Positions 1 through 11,616 of a stretch of 64,000 bases of DNA are shown piece by piece (within the stretch, counting starts at the first letter, position 1; each line of letters starts with the position of its first letter). Source of the DNA: Allacma fusca (taxonomy: Eukaryota > Arthropoda > Collembola > Symphypleona > Sminthuridae); the NCBI GenBank assembly GCA_947179485.1, contig OX359247.1, positions 11,260,588 to 11,324,587 of the forward strand, in the 5' to 3' direction. The notes below the pieces were generated by a model. That model saw nothing but the letters and a program-made list of their open reading frames with translations, was not told where the DNA came from and did not search any database. Made by a program: the position numbers and the translations under genes.

Positions 1-3000
1 TGCTCAATTTTTGTAAGTCCTATCCAGATCTATGGATTACTCCCAAAAATATGTAACTTTTTAAGCGTTATTGCCGTAAAGTTCAACTTTAGGAAATTTA
101 TGTACACATGAGTTGTCAAAATTGCTTAAAAATCTCATTGACAGTGGACAGTCCAATCGTTGTAGTATAGAGGCGGTTTGTTGAATATATCTATATATAT
201 GTACATAGTACGTTTATGAGACTAAAGGAGTCTGGTTCTCACTCTAAATTCTCACGCTGGCAGGGTTATGTATGTATATATTGAATATTGATAAATATGT
301 GATTGCGCTTGCATGCAATCTCAATTGACATAATCAAAACAAATGTTCAATTTAATTTGATTACCAGATATTTTATTCTATTTTCGTAATTTAGTATAAC
401 ACTTCAACTTGCAAAATATGGGTACTGGTACTTGAATACGTACATGGATACTTTTCATTTTCTCTTTTTTGGCCTACTTTAGTGCAGTCTTGCCGCTTCT
501 TGGTGGTGCATTATGTTTCATGTAGTTTCAAGTTTCATTACTATTCCTGTACGTATTCACGTAGCAAATGTACTGGGTGACCGCGTATCCTTCCGCGATT
601 GAGTAAGGTTATAATTATGAATATTTGTATTTGTCTGTGGTTGTTTTCCCAGTGTCTATTGTACCAGGAAAATTGTATAGTAAGTGTAATGTGTACCTTA
701 CAATCTCAAAAATTTTGTCAAGTTTTTGTGTCATTAATTATCTAACAAGTACGTTGCTACTAATAATTAAATAAAAATGTTGGTTGTTGATGTTTGGGAC
801 GAAAAAAAATGTACGTATTAAACGAGCTTTGAAATTCGATGCTAATAATTTTTGTAGTTTTGTGCCAATTATTCTTGCGCTGTTAGTAATATTTATACAG
901 CATGAACTAATCAGTAGTGATCGTACTCTGTAACATACTTGAGTATAGATGAGCTGCATATACTTATGCAATAATAACGCAGTACATTTGCAAACACTAG
1001 TTTCTGCCAAACTTTCTCCTTTTCTCAATATTTTATTTGTCTGAATAATTATTATCACTTTTGTAGATGGAGTTCCGTGAGTCACGCATCTAGCTGTACA
1101 CTGCAAATACTAGTTTTGAGTTTTTCACCTTTCTTTTTTATTTTCACTGAATTCTTGTAAGTGTTACTTTAAGGTGTAGAGATTTGAATTTGTAAGATAT
1201 TGTTGAAGCTTTTAGCATCGTGACTATCCACTGCATTATGTAGAGTAGAGTAGTGTGTTCATAAATTGTAGTTATACTAACAATAATTGCCCCTACTCCA
1301 CTCAAGTAAGTATTTTATTTGTAGTGCATAGCTTGCATTGAAAAATTTAGTTCGCTAAGATAGGAGTTAGCGAGGGTAGCCAAAACAAATATCTGCGAGA
1401 CAAAAGGGGTTATTCTCGAAAGAGTTTCATATTGTAACTTCAGTTGTAAGTCTTATGTTACGTTACAAGTTAAGTTACAATGGTTGAAAAAAATACAATC
1501 TCAGGGGAAAAATTAAAAACATTGCCAACGTTCGATAACAGTAACATTTATAAATATAATTACATATTTCGAGAATAATCCTCTAGCGCTATACAATTCT
1601 TTTTTATTCAAGTGCTTTTAATCTTCTTAAGTCTGTTAAAAGATAATTATTATTGCATTAATCAAGTTAATCAAATTAATGCCATCATACATCTTCCAGT
1701 ATGCATGTGACGTTCACACTTATTATACACACTCACCTTTTCGAATGTACTTCCAAATGTGTATCAATGTACATACATACATGCGTGTTTACACACACTG
1801 CTATGCTTCAATGCAGCCTGGGTCGGGTAGCTATTTTCCTAGTTTGAGCAAAGTTTTCTCTATTACTTTCCCTCGACAAATGTAATGTATCCTGCTTGTG
1901 TTTGGGTCTAATGATGTAGGGATTCTCTATGTTTGTAGGGCTGTGTATACGCAGGACTTGAGTAAAAGTATACTACAGTCACTAACACATGATTACCATG
2001 ATATGACTTGACTTTAGTGTCTGCCTGTCAAGTTGACAAACAAATTATTTCATTTTCCTATCCACATTTCCGGCTGGCATCATTTAACGTTACTTGGCAT
2101 TACTTGTCTCTTCAGGGTCGCTAAATTTCGTACATGAACAACTACAACTACCTCTAGACTCACACAACTACAGTAATTACATTTATCTATCATTCCATGG
2201 TGGCACTCGTGTACTAGCTACATTCTGACTGTTGTCTCGTGCTAGTTACGTCTACACGGTACATTTTTCTCGACATGTCCCGACATTTTGTTTTAACTTT
2301 GTGATTATTATGTAGCATTATCGTTTGAAATTATGTTTGAGTTAGGTAAGTAATTTTCTCTGGGATTCTGTATTACACATAATTACTTGTATATTTTTTT
2401 ACAAACTTTCGTGGTGAATTTGTACATGAATAGATATAGACAGTAATAGTGTCATGTGTACGGTAGAAGTGACCGGTGGCCGGTCTTAGCTTTCCCCACT
2501 GTATACTATGCCTTGACATATACGGGGAATGCTTTAATCCTTCGAGACTTACAAAAGTTGGCGTGATTCAATTTGCTCTAGAATTATCTTCCGAATCAGC
2601 TTGTTTACACTGTCCGTATTATATGCATGTGGCTGAAAGGATTTCCAACCATACAGTCAACATGAGTGCTGATAAGCTTGCGGGGAGAATGAGTTTTAGA
2701 TCAGTTCAAGTACATATGCCATGCAAGTTCTCCCAGAGGTTCGCTATTTCTGTCTCGTCAGAGCTGGGTTCCTGGGTATTTTCAGCTGAAGATTCTAGTT
2801 CCACGATTTCTTCCCATTTTAAATATTCCAACTACATATATGTAGGTATCAAGAAATGGTTAATTTATTACAGCGGGTAGGAAACACCATACAAAATCAT
2901 GAATGTAGTTTTTGGGAAATTGTTTTATATTTAACAAGTAGAGGCTCAAGAAGTATAGTCACTGAAGGAGTTCATCACTTGTAGACTTTGAGTCACTAGT

Positions 3001-3880
3001 GTCAAGTTCTTTTCAGCATTATGAACGGTTCGTGATCATAACAGCGAATAAAATCAAATATTTGCTCTACAACTTGGCAAGCTTAATTCTCGGCCTTTTC
3101 CATATACTGAATGGTGTAATTACAGTGTACATATATTTTAGATGTCAAGGATGATGACACATGCTTCCTACATTCTACGGTCACTGTGTACATAATATGC
3201 AATTGAATTAATCTTCAGTGCGTGAAAACTACACTTTAGATGGGTATTAAGTTTTGTAGGTGGAGATGCTGGGAATTAGAATGAGCTCGAGTAATTTTGG
3301 GCAACACGTGGGGAAAAACTTAAGTCTTACATCAACTCTTGTAATAGTGGAACTCAAAATGCTCGTGTCTCACAACCATATAATGTATCATGTATCTCCC
3401 TTGAAATGTTTAATGTGTTCATGGAAGAATTGCTGTGCAGACATCCTACTGCCAGCAATCATCCATTGCATGAAGTCTCGTGCCTTGTCCTCCGTTAAAG
3501 TGCTCAAAGGGGAACTTTGTGAACACTTAAGCCAGTGTAAATATTATATTATCCTTAATTATTTCTTATGTTCGTTAGGAAATGGTAGAAAATGTGAGAG
3601 TCAAGTGTAAATTTCTTCTTACTTTCGTAGTTCGTTCTGACTTGCATCCACATATGTATTCTTAGCAAGTTTCAAAGACATAATTATATCTATATAGGAC
3701 ATACATATGCACGTAAACGGAGGAAGGCATTTCTCAGGTGAAACAATACAGGTCTTAGCAATGTGACCGAAATGGAAGTCCCATCACCATAGTTTGTTTC
3801 AACTTTAAGTGCTCTCTGTTTTTCTCCTCAAGTTTCTTCTTTCAGCTATGTATTTGATACTTCAATTCCAGGCAGTCTAT
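1..3880. other. Non-coding DNA, no gene recognised
   Basis: No exon with acceptable splice sites and recognisable protein was found on either strand. The longest frames, at 2476-2880 and 3260-3610, have no domain, no low-complexity protein pattern and no plausible splice context. Short TACATA/TATGTA tracts occur, for example near 1770. This may be intron of the EHBP1 gene lying to the right, or intergenic DNA. The last four bases (CTAT, 3877-3880) are the target duplication of the retroelement that follows. Confidence 0.6.
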
Positions 3881-4152
3881 TGTAGGATTGTAAAATGTAT
3901 GAGTGAAATAGTGTAGGGTGGCTCAGTGGTAGAGAGTAGTAAAGATAGGTCAAGTTATGTCAAGAGCTAAACACGGAATGACCTCCCTTAATTTATTCAA
4001 CAGAATAGATTGTAGTCATTTAGTTAGCTAAGCATCGTGTAGTAAGTATTGGTGAATATCTTTCATAATATTATAATTCATTATTTCTAAAACTAGCAAT
4101 AATTGTTTGACTCAATAATAACAACTATAGTTATTCTAATAATGTCGTAACA
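3881..4152 (-). repeat. 3' LTR of the retrotransposon
   Basis: This 272-bp copy matches 6796-7067 throughout by eye. It begins TGTAGG and ends GTAACA on the plus strand. It carries TGGCTCAGTGG at 3919-3929, which fits the tRNA A-box pattern, in antisense to the element. Confidence 0.92.
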
Positions 4153-4164
4153 CTTCTCCTTCCC
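4153..4164 (-). other. Polypurine tract of the retrotransposon
   Basis: Twelve purines on the minus strand (GGGAAGGAGAAG) lie directly against the start of the 3' LTR. This is where plus-strand DNA synthesis of LTR elements is primed. The exact fit to the LTR edge supports the boundaries given. Confidence 0.75.
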
Positions 4165-4294
4165 GGGGTGGGGTGTTTTGAGACTGGGACATCTCTCCGT
4201 CATGGGGTGTTATAGGTCAATCACTTATTGCTGTAGGTTTCTGGTCATAGCAATGGATTGGAAATTAACTAATTGACGTTTATTCTGGTAGAAG

Positions 4295-5035
4295 TCATGG
4301 TGTTCTTGATTGCATTGTTATCCATTGTCTGAAGGCATAGCAGTCACGTAGTTTGTGATTGCCAGTATTACAGAATGAACAAGTTGGTGGTAATGTTGTG
4401 TTTGAGGGTTGGTATTGGTAATTTGGTAAATTGGAGGTAGGGTAATTCTTGTATTCTGTACAGTGGTTGCTAAAGTGTCTTCGTTGCTGTAAGTCCTTTC
4501 TTGGGAAGCTGACATGTCTTTTATTGCAGTTGTTCTTATGATGGTATTTATGTTGGTTATTCCATCTCAGTTGTTTGCTCAGTTCTCTGAAACTATTTGT
4601 TTGGGGAAGACTGCAAAAATTATTGGGAGATGAGGAGTAATTAATTATTCGCTTGCTGGATTTTGCATTCTTGAATGCTGTGCGGGGTAGTGTGGGAATT
4701 TTGATCATGTGTCGGTATAGTTCTTCTAGAACAGGCGTTTGATGTTGGGAGTTAGAGATGTTTTTCTTGGCAGTAGAATGAATTCGGTGGTGTCGTGGAT
4801 CAGATCCTTGTCGCGGGAAGTAACGGGGATAATCTGGGGTATATGGAGAGTTGGGGAACGTTTTGGGAATAAGGGATAACGAAGGCGGATGTTTCCGTTT
4901 TCGTGGGGGAGTGGGAGGACTATCAAATACAATTGACATTAATGGGATGAGTTTTGGGTTGGTTCTAGGATTGCTGATACGGTGGGAGGTTTCCGTGATG
5001 ACTTGTTGTGTAGCCTGATGATCTCCCTTCTTCAC
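4295..5035 (-). CDS. Second gag-like frame of the LTR element
   Basis: This frame of 246 residues lies downstream of the main gag frame on the same strand. It is basic and rich in Pro, Asn, Gln and His, with a proline-arginine patch (PPTPPRKRKHPP) near residues 40-52. Its end carries CSFCNTGNHKLRDC, a CX2CX4HX4C zinc knuckle followed by YAFRQW. The knuckle closely resembles the one in the upstream frame. The rest matches nothing I recognise. It is part of a retroelement, not a host gene. Confidence 0.6.
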   Translation of the reverse strand: MKKGDHQATQQVITETSHRISNPRTNPKLIPLMSIVFDSPPTPPRKRKHPPSLSLIPKTFPNSPYTPDYPRYFPRQGSDPRHHRIHSTAKKNISNSQHQTPVLEELYRHMIKIPTLPRTAFKNAKSSKRIINYSSSPNNFCSLPQTNSFRELSKQLRWNNQHKYHHKNNCNKRHVSFPRKDLQQRRHFSNHCTEYKNYPTSNLPNYQYQPSNTTLPPTCSFCNTGNHKLRDCYAFRQWITMQSRTP

Positions 5036-5043
5036 CAGGCGAT

Positions 5044-6018
5044 TTAGTTTTCCGATCGCCAGTATTGGTCCTCATTTGAAGGGTAGTGGTCACTGATTGA
5101 ATCGTAGATTGTATTTAGATGATTAAGTTGATTTGGGCTGTGATTAGGAAATTGTTGGTCGAGTTGTCCAAATTGTTGTTGAGTTGTAGGGTCGTTTCGT
5201 CGTTGATAGTTATTATTTGGTTTGCTGGTAACGATATTAGTATCATTTAGCCATCGTTTGAACGTATAGCAGTGGCGTAGTTGGTGGGTGTTTGTATTAC
5301 AGAATGGACAAGTGTGGGATGTAGTTGTAGTTGTTTGGGGTAGTTCAGCTGGTATCTGGTCTGTCGGTATATGCATATTCAGAGTTTGAAGTTGTGGTTG
5401 ACTAGTGTTTCTTATTGGGAATTCATAAAGTTTGGCCATGTCTGTTGGATGTTGTTGTTGCAGAAGTTGAGCGTTGTGGGATTGTAATTTAGAGGTATAG
5501 AAATCTAATTGTTTTTGAAATTGTTCAATGGTACCGTCAGCGCCAAGTTTTAGTTGTAAATTCCAGGCCAGATCTTGAGGTAGTCCTTGGTATAGGTAGT
5601 CGAGTTTACAGGAGTCAGTCATTGTAGGGTCCATACGTTTAAAGATACTTAATTTCTTGTAAATGTAATCGCGAGTGTTGTCTGTTTCCGCATGAAATAC
5701 AGTGGTTGAATTTTCTGCTGTAGCAATGGCTTTATCGTCTTTTTCTGAAAATGCATTCTGGATTTGTTCTTCAAATTCCTTGAAACGTAGTTGGGAGTTA
5801 GCAATATTTAAATTCTCTAGAAAATTGTCGTTGGAAAAATTCCACCAATGTAGAGCAGTTCCTTTGAGTAGATAATCCATATTTTCGAATTTCCATTTGT
5901 CAGTCAGTTTGAAATGGGTACATCGGTAGTTTAAGGATTTCAGCCAAGTTTTGCATGATGATTGTCCATCGTAGGTGGGAATGTTGGAGAATATTTCGTT
6001 CGGTAAGAATGAAGTCAT
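5044..6018 (-). CDS. Gag-like capsid/nucleocapsid protein of the LTR element
   Basis: This frame of 324 residues starts at the first Met after the leader. The N-terminal part resembles Ty3-type gag: IPTYDGQSSCKTWLKSLNYR is like the common 'YDG...W' opening, followed by a helical capsid-like stretch with LLKGTALHWW and LYQGLPQDLAWNL. A Gln-rich segment follows. A zinc knuckle CPFCNTNTHQLRHC (CX2CX4HX4C) lies near residues 238-251 and would bind the element's RNA. The likely role is forming the particle in which the element's RNA is packaged. The family assignment is by pattern only. Confidence 0.75.
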   Translation of the reverse strand: MTSFLPNEIFSNIPTYDGQSSCKTWLKSLNYRCTHFKLTDKWKFENMDYLLKGTALHWWNFSNDNFLENLNIANSQLRFKEFEEQIQNAFSEKDDKAIATAENSTTVFHAETDNTRDYIYKKLSIFKRMDPTMTDSCKLDYLYQGLPQDLAWNLQLKLGADGTIEQFQKQLDFYTSKLQSHNAQLLQQQHPTDMAKLYEFPIRNTSQPQLQTLNMHIPTDQIPAELPQTTTTTSHTCPFCNTNTHQLRHCYTFKRWLNDTNIVTSKPNNNYQRRNDPTTQQQFGQLDQQFPNHSPNQLNHLNTIYDSISDHYPSNEDQYWRSEN

Positions 6019-6218
6019 GGTTAATATCTATTACTGACTGTCAGGATTATGTTCATGAGGACTATGGGGTTGGCAGTGAGATTTTCCGGTCGCGGCGACT
6101 TCCACCGTTAAAAATAATGTTTAAAAAAAATTGAGCAGGGATTTGTTCAGCTGATATCACTTGTTATTTATATTTCTCAAATTTTATCATTAATAAAAAG
6201 AAATCAGAGTTTCTGAAA

Positions 6219-6316
6219 TTTTTGAAAAATTTTGGCAGGGGTTTCCCCAATTAGTACACTTTTAAAAAAATCAAAGTTTTTGAAAATTAGGGAAATTTTT
6301 GGCAGGGGTTTCCCTG
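6219..6316 (-). repeat. Two-copy leader repeat around GGCAGGGGTTTCCC
   Basis: GGCAGGGGTTTCCC occurs at 6234-6247 and again at 6301-6314, each preceded by a T-rich run containing TTTTTGAAAA. The offset is 67 bp. The pair lies in the leader between gag and the GGTC array. No function is evident. Confidence 0.6.
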
Positions 6317-6377
6317 ATTTTGACACTTTTTCAAAAATAAATATGATTTTGAAGATGATTGGGGTAGTTCAACTACT

Positions 6378-6603
6378 GGTCAGACACTAAAGGTCAACGC
6401 AGGTCAGAACTTCGATACTCTGATCAAACACAGGTCAGACGGTAAAGTCAACACTGGTCGGATCAATTTTTTAATTTTTATTCACTAAAATCAACTGCAG
6501 GTCGGACTGTAAGTCAACACTGGTCAGATTTGTGAATTATTCACGCAGGTCAAACTGAGAGATATTTAACACTGGTCTAATTTGTTTAAAATTAATGTAG
6601 GTT
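6378..6603. repeat. Degenerate GGTC-cored repeat array in the element leader
   Basis: About ten cores of GGTC (the last GGTT) lie at 6378, 6392, 6402, 6433, 6456, 6500, 6522, 6548, 6574 and 6600. The last five are spaced 22-26 bp apart. The fuller motif is close to RTCAACRCWGGTCAGAY, as at 6448-6464 and 6514-6530. Several copies contain AGGTCA, the nuclear-receptor half-site. The array sits in the 5' leader between the 5' LTR and gag, the same place where the gypsy element of Drosophila carries its Su(Hw) insulator repeats. Confidence 0.7.
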
Positions 6604-6795
6604 AAATTTTGAAACGTTCAAAAATTAAAAGTATGTATTTGAGTGAGTGAGAGTGAGGGAAATGTGCGTTATGTGGGTGTGTAAAAAAATGTGGATTTTG
6701 TCTCCGGGTGGGGGAGGGAGGAGTGTGCACTTTTAGTAAAAATAACAATAAAATTTACTACAAGATGAGAGGAACGGTCACAAACACCGGCGCCT

Positions 6796-7067
6796 TGTAG
6801 GATTGTAAAATGTATGAGTGAAATAGTGTAGGGTGGCTCAGTGGTAGAGAGTAGTAAAGATAGGTCAAGTTATGTCAAGAGCTAAACACGGAATGACCTC
6901 CCTTAATTTATTCAACAGAATAGATTGTAGTCATTTAGTTAGCTAAGCATCGTGTAGTAAGTATTGGTGAATATCTTTCATAATATTATAATTCATTATT
7001 TCTAAAACTAGCAATAATTGTTTGACTCAATAATAACAACTATAGTTATTCTAATAATGTCGTAACA
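6796..7067 (-). repeat. 5' LTR of the retrotransposon
   Basis: This 272-bp copy matches 3881-4152. Because the element reads on the minus strand, this right-hand copy is the 5' LTR and should hold the promoter. The target duplication CTAT follows at 7068-7071. Confidence 0.92.
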
Positions 7068-10000
7068 CTATAGTCATAGGCGGGTCTAACGGGAAATAAC
7101 CAGAGCTGACAGTGCTTCCTCCCATCTCATCGGACAGATTGTTTTAGTTGGAACTCACTGGTTGGTGTCAGTGAGTAATATTACTGTCAATTGCAGGGGT
7201 ACCTTAGTGGGTATTTGTATGTTGAAGAAAGGATTGAGCCGTATTGTGTACTTACAAATTGATCAGGAGCAGTCCTTGTTGGTAGAAGTGGTTTCAATGG
7301 CATCTTGAGAGATAGACTTGCATACAGTACTAGAAGAATGTGAAGGAGTGAGTTAATTGTATAATATTAAGGAGGGAGTGAGTAGAGCGTAAATAGAGTG
7401 AAAGCATTCAATTTCATTGTGTGGACGTCATAAATTTTTGTTGAAGTTGAGGAGTAGGAAGAGAAAAGGACGTGAGGGCTCGAGTGAAGGAGAAAAGGGA
7501 AAAATTACATAGAGACGTAATTTTTTTCCAGAAGAGCGAGGAAGCAGGGAATCGTCACTTACTTAATGGTTGTTGCGGCTTTCCTTGCTCCGCTGGTTGT
7601 TTGTTCTCGTGCTCGTTCTCTCTCATTTTTCTCTTCCACTCCTGTCACTACTACGTACATATATACTGTAGAGTCAGTTGGCCCTTTTGTGCTTATAAAG
7701 TTTACATGGATGGGGGATGAGCTTCGTGCTTGTGTGTACTTTTGATGGGAGAGGGGCAAGACAATTTATGTTTGCATAGATATTCCTGCTGACGAGTTAC
7801 GATTAGGTGTGGTTAAAAGGTTTCCACGTGCGAGTTTAGGAGCTCCAACTATTTTGACCAGTTCTTGAACTCCCAGCTGCCTTTGGAAGAAGCGAAGCTC
7901 ATGCTGGGGTAGTGTTTCTACATCTTCTCAAAGATTGTGCTTGGCAGTACAGTATAAGAATAGAATACTACATTAATTAGCATTGATAGGAATTAACTGA
8001 AAAGTTTGACCCGGGGAAATTTTTATATTTAATATTTATTTACATTTTAAATATTTGTTGTGTTTAGCTCACGTCCTATTATCGTGGTTAATTTGAAGAA
8101 ACATGTAATTATGTATAATCCTATATTTACGTATGTTTATGTAACCTCTGTATACATGTATATTTGTCTGAATTCTGACTATGAGATGGTTTGGAAATTT
8201 TCAGTAGTTACAGCAAGCTGGGTTGGAACTCCCTAGCCTTTGACCACCTGGGGGGTCAGCACCGCTGAGTTTTGCAGTTCCGGCCGGAAATTGAACTAAT
8301 CGTAAATACTTGAGCATGTCCAAGTAGATACATATTCTAGTGACTATTCATATAGGGTAGTTTCCCAGTCTCAATATGGAACTGTCCACTGTTAAGTGTG
8401 GAGCTGAAATTGCTAGAATAGGTATCCTAGATTCAATGGCGTATAATCATAAAATACTGGAGCTGTATTTTGCTGCTATTTTACTTGCCGGGGGAATGTA
8501 AAATAAAGTTTTTTCTTTCCTTTTTTATGCTTATACCATATAGCTAAAATTGCTGTCGGGGGTTCGACGTTTCCGCTAACAATTACAAGACTATTTTATA
8601 GGAAGCCTTTTCCATCCGTAAAGTAAGCATTGTTCAAGGGTTTGTGAGTTAATGGAGGAGAAAGGAAAGTTTCTAGTTTGATTTTAGTTTTTAACTTACT
8701 GAGCAAGCTTGGAAGGAGATGGAGAGGAGGATGGGGAAGTAAGGGAGGAGAGATCTGAAACTATCTGTTCCTGAAAGTGTACATTGAGGTTTCTACCGTG
8801 ATGAGACTTGATGTCTCCATTTAAGTGACAACTATGACTCCCACTGTTCACTGTATTTACAGCTTCCAAGCACGAAAGAATTTAGCTTTTTGGTTGTTGG
8901 AATGGGAGCGTGGGGTTGAGCTTGTCTCTGTGTATCTATCTATCCGCAGTAGCGTACGGATGCACATGTGGGAATATGAGCCCACTTTGTATACATATGT
9001 AGATCTACATATATGTAAGCCCTGTTGCAACATTCAGAACTCACAAAGTGCATAATTAACCCGACCATAATGTTAGTTGTTGTAATGGGTTCTCCATTTC
9101 CATTAATGTCCACTTGATGTACTTAATAAATTATTGCGAAAGTTAAAATCATGCTTAGATTTTCCATTTGGAGTTTTATTATTACCTTTGTGGATTTGTG
9201 GCTGGCACTCTGGTCGTAGTTTCTGCCTAATTTCTGTCGGATTTAATTTTAATAATTGAGAAAACCGATTGGTGAGGTCTGTATCAATTGTTGTTGTGGA
9301 TTCAAAATTGCAGATGTGTGTATATAAATAAGCACATAAATGTGTTTTTGTGGAGAGAATTAAAAGTGGATGTATTTTGAATTGGTTCTGTCAAGGAAAT
9401 AGAGAAAGGGGGCTCCCAGATGATTCCTTTCGTTGATTTCTCAGTTTTCGTCGAATGTGAATGGAATGACATTGGAAATGTTTACCTTCACTTTTCCATG
9501 GTATCTTTTCAAGTAAATTAGTTCTGTCAAAATCATAAAATTTTGTTGTGTCATGTTACTATTATCTTAGGACCCCTGGAACAACTCTTGGTTGTTTTCC
9601 TGCCAGTTTAGTCCCTTCACTGAGTTTTATACGGTATAGATGATAACTTTATTCCTAGCGTTAATTGATTGCGTAAAATCTCACTTTAACACTATTTTTT
9701 GGGCTGAGACTAATTTCTTCTTTATAATCTCTCCATTTTGAAAAAGTTGTTAGTTAATTCTGACTTTCTTTCAGGTTTGCTACCATTTTCCCCCTAATAT
9801 TAGTGTAATCAAACAAAATTAATTATAGAAAATCTGGGAAAAAAATGCCTCTAAACTTTGGACTTTGGTTAAGTTAAAATCCTTTGGCTTAGAGAGGTGC
9901 GATGATATTACCCACCTTTTATTTTAAAATTGAGCCAAGCCATTTTCCCGTTTGTTTTACAGTACTCACTTAAATAAGTATCTACAACTTTCAAAAGGTA

Positions 10001-11580
10001 CATTTTTTTGATGAGTTCCACAAAATCATCAACAGCACACGTTCTCTATGGAACTGTACTTACAGTAAGCTTGGATGCTTACTTGTGTACTCCGGGAATC
10101 AATTGTACTCTCCCGATATATCTGTAATATTGCACATGGGGATTAATTCATTTGCATTGCTTCAGTATGCCCAGTGAGAGCATTCCTACGGTCTGTACAA
10201 ATTATATGTATATATTTGTAAATAGTCACTCCACTCGGAAACCATGCCTATAAAGTCAGGAGAAAATTCTCGTGTTCGCGATCAGCAGCTAATCCTTCTT
10301 TCGCCCACCTAGGTTCTGCTAGACTGAATCCGATTTTCGTCTGATTCAAATTGAACGTGACACGAGGAAATAGTGGGGGTAGTCCTTGTTTCGGCTTGCC
10401 ATCACATTTCCTTGTCCTTTAAGCCATGCATTATCTCGGTCTGGTGATAAAATAGGAAAAATGGGCCCTGTACTTGCTTATTTGAGATGCTTACGAGTCC
10501 GCCTTGTCTCAGGACCGAAGCTATATAATGGCACTTTAGAACGAAACGAATTTTCTCCGGATTTACTCTAAGGCCTCAGCCCTATTTCAGGTACCCACGT
10601 TTTTCATCTTATTTGTTCCTCCTGTGAACAGGTTGGTCATTCTGTAGCATGGAGTTAGTATAAAATCCGAGTTTCTGTATCTGTCCTTACTTATGTATGT
10701 ATGTACTTCCTGGATTCCCTCAGTTATTTCCGTATTATTTCATGATGTTGTTTCCTACTACTACGTATGTACAGTATTGATTGCAATGATGCTACTAGTG
10801 CAAGTAAAAGTTTTGAAAGCCCCTATTTTTTGCCACACACCGGAGAGATTGAATTTTTGAAGCGTATAATTTTCCCTGCCCAGAAATGAGACCGGCGTCT
10901 GTCTTTATGCATATGGATTGGTGGGAATTGGTATGTATTGTAATTCAGAGTGGGGGGGGGAGGAAATGGTTACCGATTTGTTGCTCCATTGAATTTGCAA
11001 TATTTTGATCCATGCCAATATGTCAAGTTATTACACATGGATGGAACTGGAGGGTGATGTCTGAGGTTGAGGAGTTGATTAAAGTCGGAAGGTAGGAAGA
11101 AACCTGGGGTTTCTACTTTATCATGAATGTCTTCTTTTAACACATTTGAAACACTTTGGCGTCCGCCATAGGTATTCATTGGGTTTCGTAGTTTACGACG
11201 ACAAGGCTGAGTCTTGTTTCAGACTACGTTGGTATTTTGGGATTTCCAGAATAGTAGAACTCCCAATGAACATTGTCCCTATCGTAAATGTATTGAGGAG
11301 ACTGGTGAAAGTTTTGTTTGTATTTTGACTGTGATAAGTACATACGGCCAAACTTGTTTTATATACTATCCCAAGTTCATACGTAAATACATAGATACAT
11401 AGTCTTCCATGCATATGAAATAATATAATATAGGACTCCCATACATACATATTTAGTGAGAGTATGAAAGGATTTGTTCCTTGTTTCTGTTCAGACATAT
11501 ATTGTGTTGGGAACGAGAGGGAGATAATGTACTCGAGTAGGGGTTAGCCAGTTGAGCCTCTTTGGCATGGTGTAGTTCGG

Positions 11581-11616
11581 GAGGAGAGAGAGAGAGAGAG
11601 AGAGAGAGAAAGAAAG
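11581..11616. repeat. (GA)n microsatellite
   Basis: About 14 GA units run uninterrupted and decay into GAAAGAAAG. Confidence 0.95.

Larger units (their letters stand above)
3881..7067 (-). mobile_element. Gag-only LTR retrotransposon, probably Ty3-like, non-autonomous
   Basis: The element is 3187 bp and reads on the minus strand. Two direct repeats of 272 bp (3881-4152 and 6796-7067) bound it. On the minus strand each LTR opens TGTTACGAC and closes CCTACA, so the ends are TG...CA. CTAT at 3877-3880 and 7068-7071 is the 4-bp target duplication. A purine run (minus-strand GGGAAGGAGAAG, 4153-4164) abuts the 3' LTR as a polypurine tract should. Inside are a leader of about 777 bp and two gag-like frames with CX2CX4HX4C knuckles. 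Only about 140 bp separate the second frame from the 3' LTR, so there is no room for protease, reverse transcriptase or integrase. It must depend on enzymes from another element. The LTRs look identical by eye, which implies a recent insertion. It looks whole as a gag-only element. The Ty3-like assignment rests on the LTR ends and knuckle only; BEL/Pao is not excluded. No standard TGG-start primer-binding site was recognised next to the 5' LTR. Confidence 0.88.

Noticed and set aside
2476-2880. Open frame of 134 codons on the plus strand
   Set aside because: No domain, no splice context and a composition like the surrounding non-coding DNA.
3260-3610. Open frame of 116 codons on the plus strand
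   Set aside because: No recognisable protein features and no fit to the EHBP1 frame; probably chance.
3919-3934. tRNA gene candidate in the LTR
   Set aside because: Only the D-arm-like stretch fits; no anticodon arm, T arm or acceptor stem can be drawn.
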